A stretch of 64,000 bases of DNA from Deltaproteobacteria bacterium. Its GTDB lineage: Bacteria > SAR324 > JACQKK01. The stretch lies in contig JAOUEW010000001.1 of the NCBI GenBank assembly GCA_029858505.1, forward strand, positions 372,001 through 436,000. Direction: 5' to 3'. The notes beneath the pieces were generated by a model. The model was not told where the DNA came from and did no database searches. It was given only the letters and a program-made list of their open reading frames with translations. A program made the position numbers and the translations under genes. Positions 8,741 through 17,407 of this stretch are shown one piece after another. The stretch's first letter is position 1; each line of letters starts with the position of its first letter.

Positions 8741-9301
8741 TTAGAACGAGAACTTCACCCCCACGGTGACCAGTTTGCCGCTGAGGTCCACTCCGTTGGC
8801 GGCGCCGCCCATGGCGGTGCCTTTACTGGCAGAGACGATATGGTACCCCACGTGCGCGTCCAACATGGGCATCAGGGCAAACCCAGCGGTGAGATACAAT
8901 TGGCTGGCAGATACCGATGAAGTAAGGGGCACCGTGGCACCGGAGGCAGTGTTGATGCTGCCCATGCCCAGGCCCACATCCAGGTGCAGGCCAGTGCTTA
9001 ACACGTTGTAATACAAGTCATACATGGCGAAGTCGAAGGTGTTGCTGCCCAATGAGGTATTGGCTTTGACCGAGTATTGCTCCATGGCTAGGCCAAAACT
9101 GCCCATGAAAGGGGGGCTGACCGACAAAATGAAGCCCGAGGGGTTGGTGCTGTTCACGGCTACCCCACTGAGGTTTGAAGCATTAAAACTGTACGCCACG
9201 GGAACATCCAACCCCACGCTGAACAGCATGTCGGCTTTGGCGCTTCCTGCGCCAAACAGCAATGCGCCAAATACCATCAACGACGCCAAACGTTGCTTCA
9301 T
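8741..9301 (-). CDS. Predicted outer-membrane beta-barrel protein
   Basis: 186 residues with a signal peptide (KQRLASLMVFGALLFGAGSA, cleavage after AKA). The mature part has glycine-rich amphipathic strands and ends LVTVGVKFSF, the classical C-terminal phenylalanine of Bam substrates. Middle strands: YYNVLSTGLHLDVGLGMGS and LYLTAGFALMPMLDAHVGYH. It resembles small OmpA- or OprG-like barrels in layout but no family is recognised. A strong terminator follows, so it is transcribed apart from the next two secreted proteins. It is divergent from the carbamoyltransferase. Confidence 0.7.
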   Translation of the reverse strand: MKQRLASLMVFGALLFGAGSAKADMLFSVGLDVPVAYSFNASNLSGVAVNSTNPSGFILSVSPPFMGSFGLAMEQYSVKANTSLGSNTFDFAMYDLYYNVLSTGLHLDVGLGMGSINTASGATVPLTSSVSASQLYLTAGFALMPMLDAHVGYHIVSASKGTAMGGAANGVDLSGKLVTVGVKFSF

Positions 9302-9519
9302 GGGAATCTCCGGAGAGAATATGATAGGTTAACCCCTGGGTGACCCAAGGATGAATCGGCCCCCAAGGGGATAGACCATGGAGCGTCATTCGTGACACTC
9401 CTGTAGCGGCTATTTTACCCCAACCGTCTGGCGTTGGCCAATGATCAGCTGGAGGATTTGACTTTTTCGGCAGGAACGCCGGAAAATACTGGTTTTTCAC
9501 CGGCTTCCCCCAAGAAAAC

Positions 9520-10443
9520 ATGAAACATTGCCTGTCTTTAAAAGATTTTACCCCCGGCGAGGTCACTGGCCTGCTCGACAACGCCCTGCGGCTGAAGAAA
9601 AACCCCAGCCTGGGCCGGGGATTGATGGCTGGCCGCTGGCTGTTCATGTTGTTTCAAAAAACATCCACCCGCACCCGGCTATCGTTCGAGGTGGGGGCGG
9701 GGCAACTGGGGGGGCACTCGGTGGTGATGGATTGGGACTCTAGCAACTTTGCCATTTCCCCCATCCGTTACGAGGCCCGCTATGTGTCGTCCCACGCCTC
9801 CATCATCATGGCCCGCCTGAAGAAGCACAGCGACCTAACCCAGTTGGCCGAGCATTCTCGGGTGCCGGTGATCAATGGCTGCGATGACATGTTTCACCCC
9901 TGCCAAGCCTTGGCTGACCTGTTAACGGTGTATGAAACGGCGGGCAGCCTGAAGGGGCAAACGGTGTGTTACGTGGGGATTCACAACAACGTGGCCAACT
10001 CGTTGGCGTTGGGCTGCCAGCGGACGGGCGTAAAGCTGATTCTGGTCACCCCGGAAGGCAACCAGCCCGCCCACGACCCCCGCATGTTGGAAGAATGGGA
10101 AGCCCAAGGAGTGGTGGAGCGCACCTTGGACTTGAAAGAGGCCGTTCTCCGGGCGGATTTTGTGTACACCGACACCTGGGTGGATATGGAGTTCTTCCGG
10201 GACCCGGCCTTTAAGGCCGAAAAGGAGCGGCGGATTAACCTGATGCTGCCCTATCAGTTGAACGAAAAAAACCTGGCGGGCAGCCAGGCCTATATTCTGC
10301 ACGACATGCCCATTCACCCAGGCTTTGAAATCTCGGAAAGCATGGTGGAATCTCCCCGCTCGCTGATTTATCAGCAGGCCGAAAACCGCCTGTATGTGCA
10401 ACAGGCCCTGATGCTGCACCTGTTGGACATTCCCCTGCCCTAA
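9520..10443 (+). CDS. Ornithine/aspartate carbamoyltransferase family protein, atypical substrate loop
   Basis: 307 residues, normal for the family. The carbamoyl-phosphate site is intact: KTSTRTR at 47-53 and HPCQALAD at 126-133, with HNNVANSL at 155-162 in place of the usual GDGNN. The amino-acid-binding parts differ from true OTCase: the SMG loop reads DTWVDME (218-224) and HCLP reads HDMP (261-264), followed by IHPGFEIS. AENRLYVQQA near the end is typical. The nearest reading is an ArgF-like enzyme, but replacement of the ornithine-contact Ser and Cys by Asp makes the substrate uncertain. There are no arginine genes next to it. Confidence 0.8.
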   Translation: MKHCLSLKDFTPGEVTGLLDNALRLKKNPSLGRGLMAGRWLFMLFQKTSTRTRLSFEVGAGQLGGHSVVMDWDSSNFAISPIRYEARYVSSHASIIMARLKKHSDLTQLAEHSRVPVINGCDDMFHPCQALADLLTVYETAGSLKGQTVCYVGIHNNVANSLALGCQRTGVKLILVTPEGNQPAHDPRMLEEWEAQGVVERTLDLKEAVLRADFVYTDTWVDMEFFRDPAFKAEKERRINLMLPYQLNEKNLAGSQAYILHDMPIHPGFEISESMVESPRSLIYQQAENRLYVQQALMLHLLDIPLP

Positions 10444-10513
10444 CCCCAAGCCTTCCGTAACCCCCTCCCCCGCATTCCCAACCCCATTTCCCTTGTTGAT
10501 CTCACGATGAGAT

Positions 10514-10548
10514 GAGACCTCCGCATCACCCAGGTTTTTGCCGTGAAA
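10514..10548 (+). repeat. Dispersed GCCGTGA repeat, copy 1
   Basis: GAGACC followed by a CCGCATCACCC stretch and GGTTTTTGCCGTGAAA. The same block occurs at 34926-34960 and, inverted, at 18490-18534. The flanks differ, so the conserved unit is about 35-45 bases. Function unknown. Confidence 0.6.
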
Positions 10549-10645
10549 TAGCATGTCGCTCGTCCGCTGTTCTCATCATGACCCTTTTTGTTTGGGGCTA
10601 GCCCGATACTCGAATCCACGCATAACATTTCTGCTTCCAGTGATT

Positions 10646-10889
10646 CCCAACAACACCTCACCCCGCCCGCTGGAGCGGGCTGCCCCTCTCCCGTAGAGAG
10701 GGGCAATGCTCGAAGCCATCGGCTATTCAATTCATCTGTTCTGTTGTTGGATACTGGTCGGAACTAGCAACGCCCAAACGCAATTGAACTCCCCCTCTCT
10801 TCGGGAGAGGGGGGCGGGGGGTGAGGTCTCATCAAGCGGGGATCAGACCTCACCCACCGGATTCGAGTCATGGGAGGGGTGTTGTTCAA
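10646..10889. repeat. Miniature palindromic repeat, copy B (inverted relative to copy A)
   Basis: The reverse complement of this segment matches copy A (6768-7034) over most of its length, including the hairpin around CTTGATGAGACCTCACC and the conserved core GAATTGAATAGCCGATGGCT. Its ends, CCCAACAACACCTCACC at 10646-10662 and GGAGGGGTGTTGTTCAA at 10873-10889, are diverged forms of the 17-bp ends of copy A. It lies in the 688-base gap between the carbamoyltransferase and FKBP genes; apart from this element and the short repeat at 10514, that gap shows nothing recognisable. Confidence 0.8.
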
Positions 10890-11131
10890 GTTAGACCATG
10901 CGACAGTGCGAAAAGCGTTTATAAATAGTTCCATTAAAAATGGGTCATGCCTAGAACAGCGGTTTATCCCCCTTCCCCCAGGGCAGGGGGATGGGAAAAA
11001 TCCCATGGATGCCTAGAATTTGGACGGAAACGGGTTTTCCTAAAGAATTTGGTTCGCCTTTTGCTTCCTTTAAAGAGCAAACACCCGAACCCACTGGGGC
11101 CCGGCCCCAGCCCTTATTATGGAGAATTCCG

Positions 11132-11635
11132 ATGGCCATGGACATCAGCGCCAACCCGCCCAAAACCCAGCCCGCCCTTGGCCCCACCGCCGACGGCCCC
11201 CAGGGGCTGAACAAAAAGTTTCTGGAAACCTTCAAGGTGTTGCCCGAAGAGCGTTTCCGCACCACCGATTCTGGTTTACGGATTGCCGTGGTGAAGGAAG
11301 GCGAGGGGAAACCCCTGCTGAAAGACATGCAGGTGACCGTGCAATACAGCGGCTGGTTGGAAAGCGGAGAGAAATTTGACACTTCTGTGGGCAAAGACAA
11401 GCCGTTTTCCTTCACCCTGGGGCGGGGAACGGTGATTAAAGGCTGGGAGGAAGGATTGCAGGGAATGAAACCGGGGGAACGCCGCCAGTTGATTGTTCCG
11501 GCCGAGTTGGCCTATGGCGACCGCCAAGTGGGGAAAATTCCCCCAGGTTCCGTGCTGATTTTTAACGTAGAGGCCTTGTCGGTGGAAGAGGCCAAATCGC
11601 CCAACCCCAAGGGCAACATGTCCATCACGGCCTAA
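11132..11635 (+). CDS. FKBP-type peptidyl-prolyl cis-trans isomerase
   Basis: About 167 residues. A flexible N-terminus (to about residue 45) precedes a complete FKBP domain: VTVQYSGWLESGEKFDTSV, then GTVIKGWEEGLQGMKPGERR, then a Pro-Gly-containing end (IPPGSVLIFNVEALS). There is no signal peptide, so it probably folds proteins in the cytoplasm. ATG 11132 was chosen because GGAG at 11121-11124 lies 7 bases upstream; an open frame extends further upstream but without a convincing start. The gene converges with the last phage tail gene, with only 4 bases between stops and no terminator. Confidence 0.88.
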   Translation: MAMDISANPPKTQPALGPTADGPQGLNKKFLETFKVLPEERFRTTDSGLRIAVVKEGEGKPLLKDMQVTVQYSGWLESGEKFDTSVGKDKPFSFTLGRGTVIKGWEEGLQGMKPGERRQLIVPAELAYGDRQVGKIPPGSVLIFNVEALSVEEAKSPNPKGNMSITA

Positions 11636-11639
11636 GGGG

Positions 11640-12140
11640 TCATTCCATCACCGGCCAATTTGGCTGGAAGGCTTCCAGGGCTTCCGGCGTGGCCAGCGTG
11701 TCTAGCCCCACCGTGGCGGGAAGGTCCCGCAGGGCTTGCCGGGCCAGGGCCAGCCGACTTTCCTGGGCGGCTTGGCCGGTCTCCTTCGCCCGTAATATCA
11801 ATCCATCCGTTTCCGCCAGTCTCTTGTTTCGCTCCGCTCGAATCTCCGCCATCTTCTGCGCCCTGGCCAGGGGCATGTCCACCACGATATTCTTTACCCC
11901 TCCCGTCTCATGTTCTCTCCAACAATTGCGAAACGCCCGGCTTTGGGGCAGGTTGGCGGCCTCTTCCACCCAAACATTCAAAGCGTCCGGTGGCACATCC
12001 TTTCCTTGGACGTGAGCGATGGCGTCCAGTTCGGTTTTATCCGCGTTGGCGGCCAGCCATCCGGCAATATACGCTGGCGATGGAATGACAATCGCCAACC
12101 CACCATCTGATCTTGTGTACACAATGCACTTCGTGGTCAT
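11640..12140 (-). CDS. Phage tail fibre assembly chaperone-like protein
   Basis: 166 residues. The C-terminal half carries the pattern of tail-fibre assembly proteins: a helix with RAERNKRLAETDGL, then SRLALARQALRDLPATVG and a closing FQPNWP. These match the R-D-x-x-L, YRQALRDLP and W-P signature of the phage tail assembly chaperone family. The position directly downstream of the fibre gene agrees. ATG 12140 (MTTKCIVYTRS) was chosen over an upstream extension. It would help fold or attach the fibre protein. Confidence 0.7.
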   Translation of the reverse strand: MTTKCIVYTRSDGGLAIVIPSPAYIAGWLAANADKTELDAIAHVQGKDVPPDALNVWVEEAANLPQSRAFRNCWREHETGGVKNIVVDMPLARAQKMAEIRAERNKRLAETDGLILRAKETGQAAQESRLALARQALRDLPATVGLDTLATPEALEAFQPNWPVME

Positions 12141-12150
12141 GGCTCTCTCG

Positions 12151-12936
12151 CTAGTTTCCGTGAATGTCGACAGACACGTTTGTATAATCACCAAGGGTTG
12201 TTGTCCTTGTATCCCCCGTAAAAATTTTGCACTGGGTTGTCGTTTTAAGCGGAGAAACAGTAGCTAACCAAACAATTCCAGGGGCCTCCATGTTTCCTGA
12301 AAGTGTGTAGTTTGCGTCGGCCAGGGCGGTGGCAAAATGGATGATGTAAGTGCCTACGCCTAAATCACTGATCGTTGAAATGTTGAATGCCGCTAAAATT
12401 GCCGGGGTCCCCGTTCCATTGAAATGGATCCAGGCCTTGGGAATGTTGTTTTTATAAAGCGTATACGCCGCCGGGGTGGCCGAGGAGGCGAGGCTGACCT
12501 GCACGGCTCCCGTGGAAAATTGAGTCACCGTCATGGCGGCCAGGGAAGCCACCCCGGTGGCTAATAAATTTCCCGTGGAGAGATTGCCCAGCGAGGCAGT
12601 GCCCGTGACCATGGCGTTTCCGGCCGACAGGGAAGAGAAGGAAGCAGGTCCAGTGATCAAGGCGCTGCCCGCGTTAAGGGCGCCGAGCGAACTTACCCCC
12701 GTTACCACCGAGGCATTGGCAAACACCACCCCCACCGAAGCCACCCCGCTGGTTTGGAAATTCCCCACGGTCAGGCTTCCCAGAGAAGCCTGACCGGTGA
12801 CCATGAGGCTGCCCACCTGAATGGGCGGTGCGCCAGAATTCCCCGCGGCCAGGGCCCACAGGTTGTCTCCCATCTGCCGGACCATGGCGGCCGTAAGGCG
12901 GCTGCCAAGGGCCGGGCTTACCACATCCCATGCCAT
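12151..12936 (-). CDS. Phage tail fibre protein with tandem beta repeats
   Basis: 261 residues. The N-terminus (AWDVVSPALGSRLTAAMVRQ) is a typical virion-attachment segment. Residues 40-150 are about six imperfect repeats of 16-18 residues built on V/A-x-T-G-x-A-S-L-G-x-L-x-x-G-N, a beta-helical or triple-stranded fibre shaft. The C-terminal 110 residues form a probable receptor-binding or trimerisation tip (PKAWIHFNGTG, FATALADANYTLSGNMEAPG). Such C-terminal domains occur in many phage fibres. It lies 10 bases upstream of the assembly chaperone. Confidence 0.75.
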   Translation of the reverse strand: MAWDVVSPALGSRLTAAMVRQMGDNLWALAAGNSGAPPIQVGSLMVTGQASLGSLTVGNFQTSGVASVGVVFANASVVTGVSSLGALNAGSALITGPASFSSLSAGNAMVTGTASLGNLSTGNLLATGVASLAAMTVTQFSTGAVQVSLASSATPAAYTLYKNNIPKAWIHFNGTGTPAILAAFNISTISDLGVGTYIIHFATALADANYTLSGNMEAPGIVWLATVSPLKTTTQCKIFTGDTRTTTLGDYTNVSVDIHGN

Positions 12937-12960
12937 GTTGGTTTCTCCTGAAGTTGGCCC

Positions 12961-13413
12961 TTACAGCAGGGCGTTGAAGGTTTGGTCCAGCAGCCCCAAC
13001 AGGGGATCATCCAGCCGAAAGGGCCGCCCACTGAGTGGCTGTTCCGCTTCTGCCTCTAACGTCAGCTCTCCTTGAAAAACATCGGAGTAGGGTTCCCGCA
13101 GGCTGTGGAGGGGCGGGTGATCTCCGGTCAGGTACCCCGTTAGGGTGCTGGCTTGGTGGGAGGTGTTCAGGGTGAGGGCCATGCGGTGACCCTCTCGCCA
13201 CCAACGATTCAGCCGCTCCTGGTCCGCCCGGTCCATCCAATCCAGCGGAATCCGCACTTGCCGATACACCGCCCAGGTTTGGGCGTACAACCGGCCAGAG
13301 AGGGTGCGGAGGTCGGCCTCTAAACGCAGAGATCCCTGGGTCATGTCCCATCCCAGGGGCAAGGCCAGCTCCCAGGGAGAATCGGTCAGCGAGGTGAGGA
13401 GGCAGTCTCCCAT
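12961..13413 (-). CDS. Phage tail protein, small paralogue of the 13490-14335 C-terminal domain
   Basis: 150 residues. The segment GRLYAQTWAVYRQVRIPLDW, then ERLNRWWREGHRMALTLN, and a late FQGELTLEAE align with the C-terminal domain of the next gene upstream (LNEWWQEQHRLVFHEN, WEGTLTLEGL). The two genes therefore share a domain used in tail-tip proteins. No enzyme motif is present. It is probably a structural component between the hub and the fibre. Confidence 0.6.
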   Translation of the reverse strand: MGDCLLTSLTDSPWELALPLGWDMTQGSLRLEADLRTLSGRLYAQTWAVYRQVRIPLDWMDRADQERLNRWWREGHRMALTLNTSHQASTLTGYLTGDHPPLHSLREPYSDVFQGELTLEAEAEQPLSGRPFRLDDPLLGLLDQTFNALL

Positions 13414-13489
13414 GGCGTGGATTCCTTTTATAGAAAGAAAAAAGAATGAATGCTTTGGAAGGATTATGTTGAGGATGGAGGGTGAACCG

Positions 13490-14335
13490 TTAGCGGAAAG
13501 ACAACTCTCCTCCGGTGAGTCCTTCCAGGGTAAGGGTTCCCTCCCACCGGTCAGATTCGCCCGTGACCCGCTTCCAGACCGGCTGGCGGCTGCCGCCCAG
13601 GCGGCAAATCATCACGGCTTCCGGGTCTGCCGAGTTTTCATGAAACACCAAGCGGTGTTGTTCCTGCCACCATTCGTTCAGTTGGGCCGCGTGAGAATCG
13701 CTCAACCAGGAAAGAGAGAGCTGAAACCCCTGGGCAACGGCCCCGGCCCCCACAAACATTTTGGCCGACCCAGAGCGCTCGGCGTAGCCCATCCAGCGGC
13801 CGGTTCGTTTCAAGTCCCATCCGGGCACCAGGGGAATGGGATCGGCTTCCACCAGCACGTCATCCAGCCACCAGGTGGAGGTTTGGCTGTGCCCGCCAGT
13901 GCGGGCCACCTGGAACAGGGGGAACAAACCGTGGCTGGTGACTAGCCCCGCCAGGTCAAAGGCGTGGAGCATTCCGTCGGCGGGCAAGACCCATTCGTTG
14001 GCGGCCAGGGAGGATGTCCACAACCTTGCGGTGTAACTGCCTGAATCGGCCCCGCCAGCCCGGAACCAAAACCTTGCCCGCAGGGTATGGGTTTGCACCT
14101 GGGAGAAAAACGGCTGGGTTCCCCCATAGGCAAAGGAGAACCCAGGCTGGGCTAGGCCGGTGGAAAAGGCATGGCACACCAACCCCCAGGCCGAGGAATG
14201 CACCCCGGCCACCAAAAAAAAACTGGCTTGATCGAACGCCGAAGACTGCCAGCCGGAGGGCAGGGCCCCAGCCTGGGGCAGGTCATCAAAACTTTGGTTG
14301 GTGCCCAGCAGGGCGCCCAGGGAATAGCCGCTCAT
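13490..14335 (-). CDS. Phage tail protein with jelly-roll-like N-terminal domain
   Basis: 281 residues. Residues 15-165 look like a carbohydrate-binding jelly roll: short beta strands rich in aromatics (TLRARFWFRAGGADSGSY, WWLDDVLVEADPIPLVPG). Residues 170-281 match the neighbouring 150-residue tail protein (LNEWWQEQHRLVF; TLTLEG). ATG 14335 (MSGYSLGALLG) is preferred over the GTG four codons upstream. Together with the propeller and fibre it forms the adhesion end of the tail. The sugar-binding role is inferred from fold-like features only. Confidence 0.6.
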   Translation of the reverse strand: MSGYSLGALLGTNQSFDDLPQAGALPSGWQSSAFDQASFFLVAGVHSSAWGLVCHAFSTGLAQPGFSFAYGGTQPFFSQVQTHTLRARFWFRAGGADSGSYTARLWTSSLAANEWVLPADGMLHAFDLAGLVTSHGLFPLFQVARTGGHSQTSTWWLDDVLVEADPIPLVPGWDLKRTGRWMGYAERSGSAKMFVGAGAVAQGFQLSLSWLSDSHAAQLNEWWQEQHRLVFHENSADPEAVMICRLGGSRQPVWKRVTGESDRWEGTLTLEGLTGGELSFR

Positions 14336-14384
14336 GGGGGGGCTCACAAAATGAAGCTGGGTTCATAACACCGGTAGCGCAGGG

Positions 14385-16466
14385 TTACCGCACCGGCGGT
14401 GGGATAAGACACAAAGGCGTCCAGGGTTTCCCCCGATCCGGGCTGAAGGCAATGTTTCCCTGAAGATTGATCCAACTGTCTTCCTCCCAGTGGGAACCCT
14501 GATCGAAGGTGCGGTAGACCATGCCCCCATACCCGATGTTATTTTGGTCGAAGGGCAGCAGGGTGACCCCCGAGGAGATGTCCCACGCCTGAAAAAAACA
14601 AATGCCAGACAACACGTTGGTCCAAACCGTGGAGGAGGGGGCCCATGTTTTCGAACGATAGAGGCCCACCTCTGAAATGCCATTGCCTGAAATCCCCACC
14701 AGGGTTTCCCCATCGCTTGTGGCATGCATGCCATGAACAAATCCCTGGCGGGAGGTGACGATGGTGTGTTTATTTGCCCAACTGGCCCCGGAATCGGTGG
14801 ATTCCCAAATATCCACGGCGCCATAACCGGGGTAATTCATCCCGGTTCCGCCCCAAATCACCCCGGGGGCGGGGGAATAAAAACGAGAAAGGTAAAAAAA
14901 ATAACTGATGGTATGGGTGACAGCCCAGCTGGAACCCGCGTCGGTAGACCGCCAAATGCCTCCGTTGGCGGCCCCCGCCAGCAGGGTTCCGCTGCAGACT
15001 TCGAACAAGTCGTAGACCTGTGCCACCCCTGGGGCCAGCGAGCAGACGGTGGCAAAGGATATGCCGCCATCGGAAGAGCGTTGAATGACCGCTTGGCCAG
15101 ACCCGGAAGAGGGGGGCCCCGCCAGAACCAAGCCGCCCCCAGACAACACCCGCAAGGCACTGCCGAAATGGGACAGGGGGTTGAAGAACCCCGCGGAATC
15201 GGTGCGGAACAAGCGAGGCCCCCCCAACAGGCTGCCCAGGGCCACAAAGTCTTCCGACCCCACGGCTTGCAGGGTGTGGGGCCACAGGGCGGCAGAGGCC
15301 ACCGTGGAAAGGTACTCCCAGCGCGGATGGAAGGCCTCGGTCAGCGTCAGCGCGGTTTGCCCCCCCGCCAAGTCAATCTCCATGCCGCTGACCCTGAGCA
15401 ATGCCTGCCCCTGGGGGAACAACGAATGGGTCAGGGTGAGCACATCTCCCACCGAATAGGCGAACCCGAACCCCAGGGGCATGCGGGCGCGGAGGGTTTT
15501 GCCGGGGCGCCCGCCCTGGCGCAGCCTGTTTTGCACCAGCCCGTAGGCGTCTATCCCCCGGGCAAACCAGATTTGCGTCTGGCCGTATTGGTTAGAGCGG
15601 CGCCCGAAGGCTTCTACCGAGCGGGAGTTTACCCGGGTATGACTGGAGTAAAACCGCCGGGTTTGGGGCAGATACAGCACGTTCATCTGGATATCGTTCT
15701 CGACCTGGGTAGGGTCTACCGACAATTCCAGGCTGAGCAGGTCTTGGGGGTCTAGCCGGGGCGGCACGCCCAGGAAGGGAACGTTCCTGGGTTTAAAGGT
15801 CAGCCGCCCGTTGTCGAAGGCGATGGCCCGTTGGTCTAAAAAGGCCAGGTGGGCCAATACCCGGTAGAGTTTTTCTCCGGTCAACTGGGCCTGCACCCGG
15901 ATGTCTTGAATCAGGTTTTCCTGGCGCCAAGCCTGCCAGCCCGGATAGTCCAGGTCGGGGTTATTGCTGCCCGCCAGGGAAGACATTCCCCCGTATTGGG
16001 TGGTGAGCAGCCAAGCCAGGTCGGCTGGATAGTATTGGCTGCCAGTGAAGGAAAGCTCTTGAGAGGTGACTTGGCTGCCCAGGGTAATGTCGGTGAGCCG
16101 TTGGGTGGAGGCTTGCAATTGCAGCCGCAGTTCTTTTCCTTCCCGAGAAAACGCTGCGTGGCTGGGGGTGCCCTGATACAGCGGAATCCATTCTGGGCCG
16201 CTAAGCGGATGGGTTAACCCCAGACTGATTTCGCCAGGAAGGGTCAGGGCCAAGTCGCAGCCCACCAGAAAGGTAAACGGCCCCTGGTCGTTGGCCAGGG
16301 TGAGCTGGGTGGTGCCGAGGTCAATGGAGTCATCTTTGTAGGCCAGCACTGGCCAGCGCAGTACCCGGTCAGACCAGTCGCGGTCCCCCAGGGTGAACCG
16401 CCGCTGCCAGCGCACCCGCTGGCTTTTGGCGGTGGACAAAAACCAACTGGAGACGGAGGTCATCAT
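14385..16466 (-). CDS. Tail hub/tip protein fused to an Asp-box beta-propeller
   Basis: 693 residues in two parts. Residues 1-390 look like a baseplate hub or tail-tip protein (FTLGDRDWSDRVLRWP, LGFGFAYSVGDVLTLTHSLF). From about residue 400 on there are repeated Asp-box motifs, S-x-D-x-G-x-S/T-W: SSDGGISF, STDAGSSW, STDSGASW, TFDQGSHW. Asp boxes mark sialidase-like beta-propellers; the catalytic Arg triad is not evident, so binding rather than cleavage is likelier. The ATG overlaps the tape-measure stop (ATGA). It probably carries the receptor-binding part of the particle. Confidence 0.72.
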   Translation of the reverse strand: MMTSVSSWFLSTAKSQRVRWQRRFTLGDRDWSDRVLRWPVLAYKDDSIDLGTTQLTLANDQGPFTFLVGCDLALTLPGEISLGLTHPLSGPEWIPLYQGTPSHAAFSREGKELRLQLQASTQRLTDITLGSQVTSQELSFTGSQYYPADLAWLLTTQYGGMSSLAGSNNPDLDYPGWQAWRQENLIQDIRVQAQLTGEKLYRVLAHLAFLDQRAIAFDNGRLTFKPRNVPFLGVPPRLDPQDLLSLELSVDPTQVENDIQMNVLYLPQTRRFYSSHTRVNSRSVEAFGRRSNQYGQTQIWFARGIDAYGLVQNRLRQGGRPGKTLRARMPLGFGFAYSVGDVLTLTHSLFPQGQALLRVSGMEIDLAGGQTALTLTEAFHPRWEYLSTVASAALWPHTLQAVGSEDFVALGSLLGGPRLFRTDSAGFFNPLSHFGSALRVLSGGGLVLAGPPSSGSGQAVIQRSSDGGISFATVCSLAPGVAQVYDLFEVCSGTLLAGAANGGIWRSTDAGSSWAVTHTISYFFYLSRFYSPAPGVIWGGTGMNYPGYGAVDIWESTDSGASWANKHTIVTSRQGFVHGMHATSDGETLVGISGNGISEVGLYRSKTWAPSSTVWTNVLSGICFFQAWDISSGVTLLPFDQNNIGYGGMVYRTFDQGSHWEEDSWINLQGNIAFSPDRGKPWTPLCLIPPPVR

Positions 16467-17407
16467 GGCAGGTCAGAGGAATAGGCGGGTTTGATTCCTT
16501 GCCGGGCCAGGCGGTCCAGGGCCGGCAGAATTTTATCCCGGGTCAGCCGGGCCATGTCTTCCGGCGCCATGGCCAGCAGGGCATCGGCATGGGTGGCGTT
16601 CTCGAACATATGAATGGCCAAGTTTTGAATGACCAAGCCGGAAGAACTTTTGTCTTCCGACAAAAAGCGGGTCAGGTCCCGGTTCTGGGTGGGCGACAAC
16701 ACCCGCTCGCCACGCTTTAATAAAAAGGTAGAATCCTCCGGCACTTGCTCCAGCCCGCCGTGGGCAATGTTGACCTGTTGAATGTGGGCCACGTTGGCCA
16801 GCCCCCGGGCCACCACCCCCGCCATGGCCACCACGTTTAACGGAAAGGGCAGGTTGGAGGCCAGGGTCCGGTTGGCGGCAAGGTAGGTAGAAATCATGGC
16901 TTCGGCGATGGCCAGGGCCTTGGCGGCCTGGGCCATGGATTTTCCCTGGGTGGCGGCCAGGGCGGCCAGCCCGCCGTAGAAGTCTCGAAACACCTCCAGC
17001 CGCTGGTTCAAAGATACCCGCTGCTGGGCCTCTTGGGCCAGGGAGAATGCCTCCATTTGGGCCAGGCGGCTGGCCTGAAAGGTTTCGGCCTCGGCCGATT
17101 CTTGGGCCTGGGCTTGGCGGCGGGCCTCGGCCCGGCGTTGGGCGGTGGCGCTGTCTAGCGCCACCATGCTCTCTCCAAACCGCTGCTCCATGTCCAGCAG
17201 GCCAGCGGTGAGTTCCTCCCGGCTGGCCAACTGAATCTCGCTGATTTGCCCCACTTGGCGGGAAAAACTTTGGCCGAAGGATTCGGTTTCCCCCCTGGCG
17301 GTGGCGGCATTTTGAGAGACTCCGGCCAGGGCGCTCTCCAGTTTCAAAAACACCGGGGAGAACTGGTCTTTCCCGGAGATGACAATTTCAATCCCTTGGG
17401 TGTCCAT
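16463..17407 (-). CDS. Short tape measure protein
   Basis: 314 residues. The N-terminus (MDTQGIEIVISGKDQFSPVF) is typical of Mu-like tape measures. A long coiled-coil follows (residues 50-150, rich in A/E/Q/R), then an Ala-rich hydrophobic stretch near 165-215 (AMAQAAKALAIAEAMISTYL) as in other tape measures that cross the membrane during ejection. The short length predicts a short tail. ATG 17407 has AAGGA about 7 bases upstream. Position between the chaperone region and the hub is as expected. Confidence 0.8.
   Translation of the reverse strand: MDTQGIEIVISGKDQFSPVFLKLESALAGVSQNAATARGETESFGQSFSRQVGQISEIQLASREELTAGLLDMEQRFGESMVALDSATAQRRAEARRQAQAQESAEAETFQASRLAQMEAFSLAQEAQQRVSLNQRLEVFRDFYGGLAALAATQGKSMAQAAKALAIAEAMISTYLAANRTLASNLPFPLNVVAMAGVVARGLANVAHIQQVNIAHGGLEQVPEDSTFLLKRGERVLSPTQNRDLTRFLSEDKSSSGLVIQNLAIHMFENATHADALLAMAPEDMARLTRDKILPALDRLARQGIKPAYSSDLP

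Noticed and set aside
6768-10889. Insertion sequence with a transposase
   Set aside because: Terminal inverted repeats are present, but the enclosed genes are barrel-like proteins and a carbamoyltransferase, with no transposase.
14724-15755. Open frame opposite the hub/propeller gene
   Set aside because: Pro/Gly/Gln-rich and without domains; the sense strand has repeated Asp-box motifs and fits the operon.
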